Origin: Diphasiastrum complanatum
Lineage: Eukaryota; Streptophyta; Lycopodiopsida; Lycopodiales; Lycopodiaceae
Length of the DNA: 64,000 bases
Direction: 5' to 3'
NCBI GenBank assembly: GCA_029204225.1
Contig: CM055097.1
Span: forward strand, 41,024,028 to 41,088,027
How positions within the stretch are numbered: the stretch's first letter is position 1; every line of letters starts with the position of its first letter. The position numbers and the translations under genes are program-made. The notes under the pieces were generated by a model. It saw nothing but the letters and a program-made list of their open reading frames with translations. It did no database searches and was not told the DNA's origin. Of the stretch, positions 21,087-33,431 are shown piece after piece.

Positions 21087-24000
21087 CTAGCTTGGTTCAA
21101 TCATTGCTTTACTAATCACTCCAAGTGATGATCTGAACTTCATAAAAGGTGTCTTTTGAAGTGGTTTAGTAAGTAGATCAGCTACACATTCATTGCTTGG
21201 AACATGCTCCAAAGCAATCTCCTTGGCTTGCACCATTTCTCTCACAAAGTGATGGCATATCTCAATGTGCTTAGATCTTGCATGGAAGATTGGGTTAAAT
21301 GCAAGGTGTTGGGCTGATATATTGTCATTGTAGATGATTGGTGCCTCCTCTGAATCCATGATCTTTAGTTCCACCAATAATCTCTTGATCCAAAGTACCT
21401 CCTTTGTAGTGGTTGTCAAAGCTTTGTACTCGGCCTCGGTTGAAGATAGAGATATAGTTTCTTGCTTTTTTGAAAGCCATGAAACCACACCTTCTCCTAT
21501 GAAAGTTGAATAGGCACTTGTTGATTTCCTATTCCTCTTGTCCCCTGCAAAATCTGAATCACTAAATGCATGAAGGTTAATCACATCTCCTCCATATAGA
21601 ATCCCAAAATCCAATGTACCCAAGATGTATCTTAGAATCCTCTTAGCCTTTTTCCAATGGATATTCAATGGCTTTTGCATGGATTGGCTTAACCTACATA
21701 CACTAAAGCTAAGATCTGGTCTAGTTATAGTGATCCACATTAAGGAACCTATAAGTTGCCTAAACAAAGTGATGTCCATGAAGGATCTTTCATCATCTTC
21801 ATTTGGCACTTTTACATCTTGCTCCATTGGTGTGTCAACACTTTTGCATACTTCCATCTTAAACTTCTTCAAAAGACTTTGAGCATAGTTTACTTGACTT
21901 ATAAAGATAAAATCAGACCCTCTAAGTACTTCTATGCCTAAGATGAGGTGAAGACACCCTAGATCTACCATCTTGAACTCTAAGGATAGATCTATCTTGT
22001 TTTCAATACCATCAACACTATTTCCACTAATGATGATGTCATCTACATAAATGAGTAAAAGTACAATACCAACATCATCAAACTTGATGTAAAGAGTGGG
22101 ATCATATTCACTTTGAACAAAAGAAAGTGAAATAAGATAGCAATATAGTCTTGAATTCCAAGATCTCGAGGCTTGCTTCAAGCCATAGATGCTTCTTTGG
22201 AGATGACATACTTTGTTCTCCATTCCATGCTTGATGAACCCTTGTGGCTGCTCCATATAGATATCCTCTTCCAAAAAACCATTCAAGAAAGCATTAGAGA
22301 CATCCATTTGACATAGAATCCATCCAAAATGTGATGCAAGTGCAATGATTAGCCTTATTGTGACCATCTTGGCCACGGGTGCAAAAGTTTCCTCATAGTC
22401 TATCCCTCTCTCTTGAGCATAACCTTTTGCAACTAATCTTGCTTTATGTTTGTTAACACTCCCATTTGCATTCAACTTAAGCTTGAAGACCCAATTGCAT
22501 CCTATTACATTCCTTTGAGGTCTCTCAACAAGCAACCAAGTTTCATTCTCAATCAAGGCATCATACTCATCCAACATAGCTTTATACCATTCTTTGGAGT
22601 TCAATGCATCTTCAACATTAGATGGTTCTTCAAAACTAGATAAAGCATAAGAAGTGGATGAGATACCCTCAACTTGTTGTCCTTTGCCTTGATATGTGAG
22701 CCTTGATGGCTCCACTTTTGCCCTTGAAGATCTCCTTGGTGTGATAGGTGGGTTTGGTGCTTGCTCCTCCATGAGCTCCTCCTCAAAACCAAGATCTTGC
22801 TCCTCGGCCATCTTCTTCTTGATTGTTGGAGCTCTTGAGCCTTCTTCAAGCATATGCATATGATTTTCATCAAAGATGACATGCCTTGAAACAACAAATT
22901 TGTTCAAGGATGGGAGATAGACTTTGTAGCCCTTGCTTGAGCTTGCATATCCAAGCATGATCCCTCTTGTGGAAGATGGATCCTCCTTGGTTCTTGTTTC
23001 CAATGGCACATGCACATAACATATACACCCAAAAACTTTCAAGTGATTAAGATTGGGTTTCTTTCCATACAACATCTCATAAGGAGTTTTGCCTTCAATT
23101 GCTTTGCAAGACACCCTATTCATCAAGTAGTTTGCACATACAAGAGACTCACCCCAAAAGGATTTGGGCAAACAAGCATCTAATCTTAAAGCCTTAGAAC
23201 ATTCACATAATGTTCTATTCATTCTTTCAGCAACTCCATTTTGTTGAGGAGTGTAAGGACAAGAAGTCTCTTTCTTGATCCCTTCCTCCTCACAAAAGGC
23301 CTTGAACTCATTGGAGATGAATTCTCCACCATTGTCACTTCTAAGAATCTTGATGCTATGATTATGATGCTTTTCCACAAACAACTTGAACTTTACAAAA
23401 GTATCAAATACTTGAGACTTGAAGGAAAGTAAGAACACCCAACAATATCTTGAGTAGTCATCAATGAAGGTTAAAAACATGGATGAACCTCCATTAGATT
23501 TGGTGCTAGCAATGTGCACATCCGAGTGTATGAGCTCAAGAGGATGAGATGACTTTGTGATGGAGTTAGGAAACACCTTCTTATGTGCCTTGGATAAGGC
23601 ACAAGCTTCACAAACCTTGTCTTCCTTCCCAATAGACCTTGGTAGGCCTAAAGCATACTCCTCCTTGATCATAGCCTCCATGGAACCCGAGTTGACATGT
23701 TCAAGTCTTTTGTGCCATAAAGTAAAGGTAGATATCTTGTTCTTCTCGGCCAACATGACAACATTAGTATCCACAAATGCATCCAACTTATAGAGTTTGC
23801 CAAGTCTAGCGCCCTTAGCCACTATCTTACCCTTCTTCTTGATGAAACATTCATTTGAAGCAAAGTCAACATTGAAACCATTGTCTACCATTTGGCCAAC
23901 ACTTAGTAGATTCTTTGTTATTGTAGGAATGTACAAAACACCTTCTATGTTGATCTTTTTGGAAGATCCTAAGCAAAGGGGAATGCTACCAACTCCTTCA

Positions 24001-25052
24001 ATCTTACAAGCTTCATCATTTGCTGTATAGATAGACTTTATAGGTCCATCATAAGATAAGAGAGAAGAGAAAAACTCCCTTTTACTAGTCATGTGTGAAC
24101 TAGCACCCGACTCAATCCACCAAGGATCTTCCCCTTTGAAGCTTGTTGAAGAAAATATGGACATCATGAGAGAGTCCTCATGTGAACTCTCCTCCTCCTC
24201 CTCTTTGCTCATGTTGGCTTGGCTTTGATCTTGCTTTCTCTTGAAGCATTCCGAGGCATAATGCCCCATCTTGCTACAATAGTAGCACTTCACCTTTGAT
24301 TTGTCCTTCTTGACTTTGGTGGTTGATGGAGATGCCTTTGAGGGTCCTTCTTGATCCTCAAGCTTTGTAGACTTCTTGAATGTTGATACTTTGCCTTTGG
24401 ACTTGCCTTTGCCTTTGGTGAAGAGAGCTTGGTCATATCCACCTTGGATGGAAAGCCTATCCATCCTCTCTTGCATTTGGCTCCTTCTTGATTCCTCGGC
24501 CATGAGTGTGCCTTGGAGTTCTTCAAGTATGGGTAGCTTACCCATAATTGCATATCCCTGAACCAAATTGTCAAATTCAAAGCTTAGTCCATTCAATATG
24601 AGTTGAACAAGCTCTTCATCCTTGATAGGATCACCTATAAAGGCTAGCTCTTTGTTCAATTCCTTTACTATTAGGACAAAAGTATGTGCACTCTCTCCTT
24701 TCTTTTGATAGCTTCTGTAGATTTGATTCTTCAAAGCTAACATTCTAGTTTGGTTCTTGGATTCATAGACCTTTTGCAAAGTCTCCCAAGCATCTTGAGC
24801 TGAAGTGCAATCTCCTACCTCTCTTAAGAGTTCATTTGCAACATTCATTTTTATGCAATGTAGTGCAACATTGCACCTCTTGATGTATTTGGCTTTTTCT
24901 TGAGGATGAATAGGTTCACCCTCCTTACCATTTACAATTCCCATCAGATCTTGCATGATCATGATGGATTCCATTCTAACTTTCCATATGGAATAGTTAG
25001 TTTTGTTGAGCCTTTCATTAGTATCCAAAAGATATGCATTTATAGATGCCAT
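21087..25052 (-). CDS. Copia gag-pol polyprotein, unbroken ORF (1,321 aa)
   Basis: A single ORF from Met 25,052, about 800 bases inside the primer site. Domains: gag 1-250 (LNKTNYSIWKVRM; DAWETLQKVYESKN); CCHC knuckle CYYCSKMGHYASEC 256-269; protease from about 312, where the usual Asp-Ser-Gly-Ala is IESGAS with Glu314; integrase zinc finger (His447, His452, Cys481, Cys484); DDE core Asp511, Asp573, Glu609 (35-residue last spacing); reverse transcriptase with QMDVSNAFL (Asp917) and YVDD 1002-1005; RNase H with Asp1165 and Glu1206. Everything needed is present except the protease catalytic Asp, so self-processing is probably impaired. Many ORFs in other frames here are shadows. Confidence 0.97.
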   Translation of the reverse strand: MASINAYLLDTNERLNKTNYSIWKVRMESIMIMQDLMGIVNGKEGEPIHPQEKAKYIKRCNVALHCIKMNVANELLREVGDCTSAQDAWETLQKVYESKNQTRMLALKNQIYRSYQKKGESAHTFVLIVKELNKELAFIGDPIKDEELVQLILNGLSFEFDNLVQGYAIMGKLPILEELQGTLMAEESRRSQMQERMDRLSIQGGYDQALFTKGKGKSKGKVSTFKKSTKLEDQEGPSKASPSTTKVKKDKSKVKCYYCSKMGHYASECFKRKQDQSQANMSKEEEEESSHEDSLMMSIFSSTSFKGEDPWWIESGASSHMTSKREFFSSLLSYDGPIKSIYTANDEACKIEGVGSIPLCLGSSKKINIEGVLYIPTITKNLLSVGQMVDNGFNVDFASNECFIKKKGKIVAKGARLGKLYKLDAFVDTNVVMLAEKNKISTFTLWHKRLEHVNSGSMEAMIKEEYALGLPRSIGKEDKVCEACALSKAHKKVFPNSITKSSHPLELIHSDVHIASTKSNGGSSMFLTFIDDYSRYCWVFLLSFKSQVFDTFVKFKLFVEKHHNHSIKILRSDNGGEFISNEFKAFCEEEGIKKETSCPYTPQQNGVAERMNRTLCECSKALRLDACLPKSFWGESLVCANYLMNRVSCKAIEGKTPYEMLYGKKPNLNHLKVFGCICYVHVPLETRTKEDPSSTRGIMLGYASSSKGYKVYLPSLNKFVVSRHVIFDENHMHMLEEGSRAPTIKKKMAEEQDLGFEEELMEEQAPNPPITPRRSSRAKVEPSRLTYQGKGQQVEGISSTSYALSSFEEPSNVEDALNSKEWYKAMLDEYDALIENETWLLVERPQRNVIGCNWVFKLKLNANGSVNKHKARLVAKGYAQERGIDYEETFAPVAKMVTIRLIIALASHFGWILCQMDVSNAFLNGFLEEDIYMEQPQGFIKHGMENKVCHLQRSIYGLKQASRSWNSRLYCYLISLSFVQSEYDPTLYIKFDDVGIVLLLIYVDDIIISGNSVDGIENKIDLSLEFKMVDLGCLHLILGIEVLRGSDFIFISQVNYAQSLLKKFKMEVCKSVDTPMEQDVKVPNEDDERSFMDITLFRQLIGSLMWITITRPDLSFSVCRLSQSMQKPLNIHWKKAKRILRYILGTLDFGILYGGDVINLHAFSDSDFAGDKRNRKSTSAYSTFIGEGVVSWLSKKQETISLSSTEAEYKALTTTTKEVLWIKRLLVELKIMDSEEAPIIYNDNISAQHLAFNPIFHARSKHIEICHHFVREMVQAKEIALEHVPSNECVADLLTKPLQKTPFMKFRSSLGVISKAMIEPS

Positions 25053-25851
25053 CTAGTCTCCTAATCAAGGACTTGACACAAATGAAGGTTACTTCTATTG
25101 ATTTGATTGAAGGTCTACCTTATCCCACTTCTTAGGGACCTGAAAAGATCAGTAATAGACTTCCTATAAAGATCTAAGAATGATCTCTAACAAAATCAAA
25201 TCATAGAATACTAGAAACAATGCACTTGCTTGATTGAAGTAGACAATACTAGTAGAATTGCCCCTCTTTCTATAAAGAACATTAAAGCTTCCAAATGATC
25301 TGATCAAGAGTGAATTTCAGCAACCTAATATACTTCCAAAATCACCTGTAAAAGATCTAAATGGAACTTAATGAGGATGCAACACAATCTACTATCCAAT
25401 CACAAGCAAAAAATGATCAAAATTGATGAAAAATTGATCTAATTTGGTGCATAAGTCAAGCAATGGTTGGACTGAACCTAAATCACTTTAGGAGGTGCCT
25501 ACTACACCTTAGAACAGCCTTGAAGAGTCCCCAAAACTCTGATCTTCCCTCTCCTTGAATGTTAGAAAGCCTCCTCTATGAAATCACCTCCAAAACTCGC
25601 TTAGAAATCAATGCTTGGAGCAAGCAAAACTTGCTATCTTGGTAATGTGAATTGAATTCAACTTTGCCTCTGGTTTTAGACACCTAAACACCTGCAAATT
25701 AAGTCACACAACACCAATCTCCAATGTATTTGACTCACTTTGAGTTCTAGAATCAATACTAGATGCTAAGATCCAATCTACACAAGATTTAGATCAAAAA
25801 TTGTGATCAAATTGAATGAAAACCAAGGATTTAGCTCATTTCAGCCTTTAT
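25053..25851 (-). other. Copia 5' untranslated leader
   Basis: About 800 bases between primer site and gag start with no substantial ORF. This is long for a copia leader and may hold packaging signals; nothing specific is recognisable. Confidence 0.6.
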
Positions 25852-25863
25852 GCTCTGATACCA
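25852..25863 (-). other. Primer-binding site, initiator tRNA-Met
   Basis: Minus strand TGGTATCAGAGC abutting the 5' LTR with no spacer. Confidence 0.93.
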
Positions 25864-26546
25864 TGTAAAAATTACAGCAAATAAGGATCCTAAAACACTT
25901 GAAATGATGAGGGAAACAATAGATTATGATTTCATAAGATTAGCACAAGTTGAACCATCAAAATCCATCAAAAATCTATGCTTGAACCTCACTAAATGGT
26001 CCAAATCCTTGAAGAAGGCTTCACACCTGTGAAAGTACGGCCTCCCACAGTCTGAGTACTATACACCAGACCTACATTCAATCCTATAATCATTATTAAT
26101 CACAAGTACTCAAACAATTTATGAACATAGAGAGCAATTGCACCATTATGAGAGAAAAAACATGAAATTGCTTGATTGATTTTGGTGAGATATCATCACC
26201 TATATATACATGATCCATCACGGTTTTGGGCAGGTATGAGTAGCCCTAAAACTATTCCTATTTCTAATTTTGGTGGATCTTTCATCCCTACCAAGTTAGG
26301 GTTGGAATCTTGGAGATCCCTCAACAATGCAAAAAATACAAAAAATAGCTCCTATTTTTTCTCCCTTGTATCTAAGCATAATTTGGACTCATTCCAAAGG
26401 TTCTAACACTTAGGTCTACTTGAAAACATCCTTATGAATGGAATCCTATGCTATTTGGCACGTGTGACAAGCCACATCATGACCATCTAACTATTTACAA
26501 GTCATATGACCAAAACTAGTCAAGCTAGAATTGTCAATTTTTAACA
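25864..26546 (-). repeat. 5' LTR (promoter-bearing) of the full-length copia
   Basis: 683 bp. TATA-like tatatata on the minus strand at 26,201-26,208. The palindrome of the other LTR is broken by one base here (ttcacacctgtgaa, 26,020-26,033). Confidence 0.95.
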
Positions 26547-26551
26547 AATTT
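26547..26551. repeat. Target-site duplication (right), AATTT
   Basis: Identical to 20,389-20,393. Confidence 0.9.
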
Positions 26552-27860
26552 GTCAAGATGTCGCCCTTATAGAAGCAAAGATCTCGATGGAGGTGGTGGA
26601 TCATCCCTATTCTATAGTTGCATCATCGAATGGGGCATCAAAGGAACCAAAACCCACAATGCTAGCCGATCATGCAAGAGCAAAATACATGGCCTCACAA
26701 TAGAGTCAAGAGGCAAAACCAAGTGCCACATATCACAAGGTTGACCAAGATCAGCAAAAAGATGACCAACATGAGCCTAAGGCTTGCAGAATAAAAATTC
26801 TTCAATTGGAACTGTGTGGTTAATGTTATGGAGATCATGCATGCACTGAATGTCTAGTACGAAACCCTCAGTTGAAGAATCAAGGTCATAATGAAGACCA
26901 TAAGATTGAGCTCAGAATCTAGAAAGGTCAAACTTGATGACGAGCCATCAAGAGAATCATTCAATGGATGTCAGGAGTTTTGTCTCGAGCACATCAGGAC
27001 AGTCCTCCACCGGAAAAAGTGGAGTGGAAGTCACTGGTAATATCATCAGGCATGTCCCCGAGTTCAACTGAAGACCATAATAGCTTACCACTCTACTATG
27101 TGGAGAGTGAGAAGGGACATTTGTTACTTGTGTATGCTTATCACCTCCGAGAGGATGGTATTCTATACATGGTATGATGTTTTGGATGTGGTGGAAGACA
27201 CCATCGATCAGAATGCCCACATTGAGATGATTCGACAGTCTCTTTACCTTGGTGTTCACAATGTGGCGTCAACCATCCATGTCTAGATTGTTCGTTGAGG
27301 CAATTACAAAAAGCTAAGATGGCATTCAAATCCACTCAAGATGCACTACAAACGGCACATTTTAGTGCCACCTGGTTTTGAGACAAGTGGATTACACAAC
27401 AATACTCCCAAATCCAAAAAGTACACAAAGTCACCTCAGACTCAAACTACTACATCATCACAAAAGATGGAGCTAATAGAATCCATCAAGCATATTGCAA
27501 TAGCAGAAATTGCTATAATTCTACCCACGACAAACAGTGGATGCTACATTACAACAAGTACATGTGGCAACTAAAAATCTTGGCGAAAAAATGGCATAAG
27601 GCTTGCAAGCAACGATGGTCACGCAATTTTCAAGACCACAAGACGATGAGAAGGAAAAGGCTAAAGTTGACAATTGCCAACCAACTCCAAATTCATCAAT
27701 GGGCAGTGTCCAACCGAAGTCTACTGATTGTTCCACAAAGCAACAGACCACCAACATAGTGCCAAATCCGAGTATATCCATTCTTTAAAGGCCAAATCCA
27801 AGGAATTCAAGCCCAAAAAGGCCAACTGTACAAGAAGAACCAGCACCTACAATGTCTACG
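26552..27860 (+). pseudogene. Retrotransposon gag, right half, with Cys-rich zinc cluster
   Basis: Resumes the frame cut at 20,393 (QDVALIEAKISMEVVDHPYS). At 27,178-27,293 a Cys/His cluster (CFGCGGRHHRSECPH, then CSQCGVNHPCLDC) looks like two degenerate zinc knuckles. A conserved-looking VDATLQQVHVATKNLGEKMA stretch lies at about 27,537-27,597. Multiple stops and frameshifts; no protease or RT follows. Confidence 0.55.
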
Positions 27861-28420
27861 CCTTGTCCTTAATTGGTAAGATTGATTGCTAAAAAAAGTC
27901 TTCAGGTTAAAGCACACCACGAATACCTAGATAGACTAAGCAGTCAAACGAGCACGTCCTTTCCGTCACCATAAAATCTAATAGTGAGGCGTTGGGCTTT
28001 GTTTCTGCTCATTGGCCGGTTCGCTACTTGTCGACTCCTTTGGTATATAGATTCTGGAGCTCTTTTATCTGTGATTTGTCGACGCTCTCCATTGTAATTT
28101 GGTGGCTCGACTCTATTGTCTGATATCCTTTATGCTCTTATGACAGTCAAAATTGGTTAGAAGAATCTTCACTAGAATATTCTAACATGCACCCACTGCA
28201 AATTGGGTGACAGTCCCTTGGCACCTGCGTATGTCTTTGACGTTGGCATGCATGGCGTTGTGAAACTGTGAGGCCGTAATGAATGAAGGTGAAGGGGAGT
28301 AGTCAAGAATTGGAAGGAGAATACATATGATGGATCAGTGATTCATTGAGTTTGTTAGAGCTGCTTGCCCTTCTTATCTTCAACATCTAAACAAAATATC
28401 TTATTCAACTAAAAGTAATA
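27861..28420. other. No gene seen; possible LTR remnant
   Basis: Contains a ggtatatag TATA-like motif near 28,040 and a heat-shock-element-like array of GAA/TTC words at about 28,160-28,183 (perfect palindrome agaatattct at 28,174-28,183). No coding content. Confidence 0.35.
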
Positions 28421-29330
28421 TACAATGTTATCGATGCTAATGAATAGGGCATATGACAAATGAATGTCCAAACCCTAAGAATGCGGATTTTCAATATATA
28501 TGTAAGACTTGTGGTGGAGAACATTTCCAAAAAGATTGTCCAAAAGATGTAAAACAAAAAGAAAAATTGGAAGCTTCTAGTTCTAACTTGATTCAAGTGG
28601 AAGCTATTCCCAAATCTCAAGAGAATGATATTATGGTTGGTGCTATTACAAGAGCACAAGTTGTTGCTAACCCTATATCTCCTATGATAGATGAAACTAT
28701 GGGATTACAAATGCTAGGACCATAAGAAGAATGTGGATATACCACTTATATATGAAGAATATATCCTAGTAGAGAGGCAAATAGAGAAGTTCATGAGGAC
28801 GCAATGAATGAGATAGAAAGATAATCACCCTTTATGGCATTTTGAAAGCACTAAATCTAGTAATAAACCATCCAAGAAACAAGGGTAAAAAAAGTGTTAG
28901 GTATTGCAAAATGAGTAGAATACTATGATATGATTAAAGATATAGGTTCTAGGATACCTAACATATCTTTTGCTCAGTTAATACAAATATCACCAGAATG
29001 CAGAAAAGCTCTTCATAAATCACAAAGAAAATTCTTTATGAAATTCACTCTCATTATATTACTATAGATTCCCTTAATCCTATGATAGGTGCTGATGTAA
29101 ATGATTACTACATTAAGAGAGTTTTCATAAATGGAGGATCTGGAGTAAATATTATGCCTGAGGAATCTCAAATGAAAGCTGGGATAGACAATTTGGAAGA
29201 TGCTCCATTTATTATCAGAATGGCAGATCATAGAAAGGTAATACATGGATTTACAAAATGGAGGCTTCTTTTGTCCATGCATTGGGCGTATACTATAAAT
29301 GGCCAAGTTACATGCCTCCCACATGATCTT
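28421..29330 (+). pseudogene. Gypsy gag zinc knuckles and protease remnant
   Basis: Two knuckle-like motifs: CYRC(stop)(stop)IGHMTNEC at 28,425-28,466 and CKTCGGEHFQKDC at 28,501-28,539, followed by a linker to 28,725. From 29,082 the protease region reads DYYIKRVFINGGSGVNIMPEE and IIRMADHRKVIHG. The active-site Asp of the usual DGGSG is Asn here (about 29,129). Stops and frameshifts between them make this a dead 5' fragment; no RT follows. Confidence 0.78.
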
Positions 29331-30807
<1,477 letters not shown>

Positions 30808-31613
30808 ATTAGGACTTAGAGTAGAAGTCGAGATGGCACAAAGACTTGGATCTACCTGAATTGTGATTTCAGACACCCGTAGAAGGTGCATTGTACTCAT
30901 AAGCCTATGGCATGAGAATCAGTAGTAGATCTACTTTCAAATGGGCCCAAAGATGTACTAAAAGTACATGACACTAAAAAAGGCTTGCGAACACATCAAG
31001 TGACATATCTAGGAGATATTCAATACATGTGAAAAGTACAGTACTAAGGACCATAAATGGATCTTTGAATGATCCACAAGGTGATTGTATGCTTGTTAAA
31101 CAATCTATCAGAAACTAGTCATCAGAAAACAAGATCTAGTTTAGCAGCTTGATAGGAAACAAGTAGAGACAATTAAAGCATCATGTAATAAAAAGTTAGC
31201 ACACGGTGTGCTATCCTTTTAGTGGCACTATATGATTTTCTATCAATAAGAAAAGTGAGTTGGTACATAGTTGAAAAGCCTACTAGCCATCAAATTGTAA
31301 ATAGGTCCATCAAAAGACACCTTGTTATCTTTTAAATATAGGCTTATTTTTAATATGGGAAAATTTTCATAAAGCTTTGAAGGTCTGCACCTCACCATGC
31401 TAGTTTACAAGAGATATTTCAAATCTTCATTTTTTTTTAAAAAGCTTTGATTTTTTTTCTTTTAGGGAGTTGCATGGGGTGGCACACTGGCGTGCTAGTT
31501 GAGATGGTTCCAATTTGTTTAACAAAAAAAGAAAATAATAATAATTTTGAGTTTTAGAATTTAAAGCTTCATAAAGATTTATCTCATAGTTATGATAAAC
31601 TTATGTTTAATAT

Positions 31614-31646
31614 AGGGGAAGGCCTCCCGCCTGGGGGCCTTCCCCT
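31614..31646. repeat. Perfect 11-bp stem hairpin, 11-nt loop
   Basis: aggggaaggcc (31,614-31,624) pairs with ggccttcccct (31,636-31,646). GC-rich in an AT-rich setting. Confidence 0.85.
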
Positions 31647-32555
31647 GCCGTGAAGACCAACAAATTTTTTGTTTCTTTTTTTTGTTTTTTTTTTAAGTTT
31701 CTAATTTTAGTTAGCATAAGGTTACTCTTTTGCACGTTTTGAAAAATAGTAGTTCTGTACTGCTATGAATTTTCAAAAATCGCAAGTCCTAAAATGTATG
31801 TGTATTTTTAGTTTTCAAAAATAACAACAAATTCATGATGCACTTTTCTATTAATAGTAATTGAACCTTACAAAATTGTAAGGTGCTTTTGAGAATTTCT
31901 AAACATAGTGAAAGTACCTTATAGCTTGTAAGGTATCTATTGTTGTTGTAATTTTAAAATAGTAATTTAAAGTACAATATTATGCCAATTATTGCAACCT
32001 CCAAATATACTCAAAAAATTTGGAGGTTGTTGCGAAGGTAGCAAAGTATCTTTTGGTGGACGCATTAAAAATTCTAGAAATTAAAGTTTCATAAAGATTT
32101 ATCTCATAGTTAAGATAAACTTATGTTTAGAAGGTAAAAGATTATCTTTTGGTGGACATATTTAAGTATCTTTGTTGTCTTTTAAATAAGTATTTATTTT
32201 AATTTTGAAGAAGTATTTATGGAGCTCCAAAGGCTAGCATGCTAGCCTACTATTAAATTTTTTGCTTTTTAAAACCTCAAATTCTATTTTGAGCCACCTC
32301 ATCTAGCATGTCAACGTGCTAACACAAGCAGCTCCAAAATATATTCAATTTTTTTTTAATATTTGAGTTTTTTGGTGAGCTAGCAGGTCATGCTAGCCTT
32401 TCGAGCTTCATGAACATTTTTCCATGACCAAAAAGAAATTATATAAAAAAGGTAACAAATTGTATTTTGATGGACTTAATTAGAATTTGATGCCTAGTGG
32501 GATTTTCATATGTACCAAACCACAATTTTTGTGAATAGAAAATGGCAATGGCATG

Positions 32556-32586
32556 AAAAGGGTGGCACACCACGTGCCACCCTTTT
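32556..32586. repeat. Perfect 13-bp stem hairpin, 5-nt loop
   Basis: aaaagggtggcac pairs with gtgccaccctttt around the loop accac. Confidence 0.88.
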
Positions 32587-32871
32587 TTGTTGATCATGGG
32601 TGGGACAAAACTCTTAAAAATCACAAACAACTTATTTGCAAAATGCCAAGGCCCCTTTAAAGCAATGTAAAAGTGAGAACCTGATCCAATGATGTGTTGA
32701 TTGAAGACGACAATGATGTGTTGATTAAAGATAACATTATGGTAGAAGATTAAAGTGACCATGAAATATTCGATTATAGAATTCCTAAAAATGAAATCAC
32801 ATTAACAAAGCAAACAAGGATGATAATATTCTCCAAGTTGAGTTACATAAATCCACTAACGTACCTAACTT

Positions 32872-33210
32872 AAATAACATTTGGTCTTCCAAAGAGTAGA
32901 TAAAATAAATTCAAACCTTATAATAAGATTCATAAGTTAGATAAATTTGGTTTATTTGGTTTTAAAAAGTCTCAAGTCATTCATAAATAACAGTTGGTCT
33001 TCCAAAGAGTAGATAAAATAAATTCAAACCTTATAATAAGATTCATAAGTTAGATAAATTTGGTTTATTTGGTTTTAAAAAGTCTCAAGTCATTCATAAA
33101 TAACAGTTGGTCTTCCAAAGAGTAGATAAAATAAATTCAAACCTTATAATAACATTCATAACTTAGATAAATCTGGTTTATTTGGTTTTAAAAAGTCTCA
33201 ACTCATTCAT
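32872..33210. repeat. Tandem repeat, three copies of 113 bp
   Basis: Units at 32,872-32,984, 32,985-33,097 and 33,098-33,210, each starting aaataaca(g/t)ttggtcttcc and ending cattcat. Copies one and two differ by about one base; the third has a few changes. Non-coding and AT-rich. Confidence 0.93.
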
Positions 33211-33378
33211 AAAGTTGTCACACTTTGTTTGGATCTTTAAACAAAAGCTCAAAGACTTCAAAGCTTTAAAACTAGTTTTAAAATACTAAATTGAAAAGTC
33301 AAAACTAAAATTATATGAGGCAAATTTAGTAAGCCAAGGACACTAGTGCATCACACATTAGGTCCCTTGGCCTACCAA

Positions 33379-33380
<2 letters not shown>

Positions 33381-33429
<49 letters not shown>
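33381..33429. repeat. (AT)n microsatellite
   Basis: About 49 bp of pure AT dinucleotide. Confidence 0.95.

Positions 33430-33431
<2 letters not shown>

Larger units (their letters stand above)
20394..26546 (-). mobile_element. Full-length Ty1/copia retrotransposon, 6,153 bp
   Basis: Complete element in minus orientation: LTRs 20,394-21,072 and 25,864-26,546, each with TGT...ACA ends when read on one strand; 5-bp target duplications AATTT; initiator-Met primer site abutting the 5' LTR (25,852-25,863); purine tract abutting the 3' LTR (21,073-21,082); and an unbroken 1,321-codon gag-pol. By eye the LTRs differ at about 20 positions plus two small indels over about 680 bp (near 97% identity), so the insertion is fairly young. 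It landed in an older gag gene. The same family left a truncated copy in the dehydratase gene (53,123-54,380). Confidence 0.97.

Noticed and set aside
22601-24580. Several 60-100 codon ORFs on both strands inside the full-length copia
   Set aside because: Shadows of the 1,321-codon polyprotein; they lack any independent domain.
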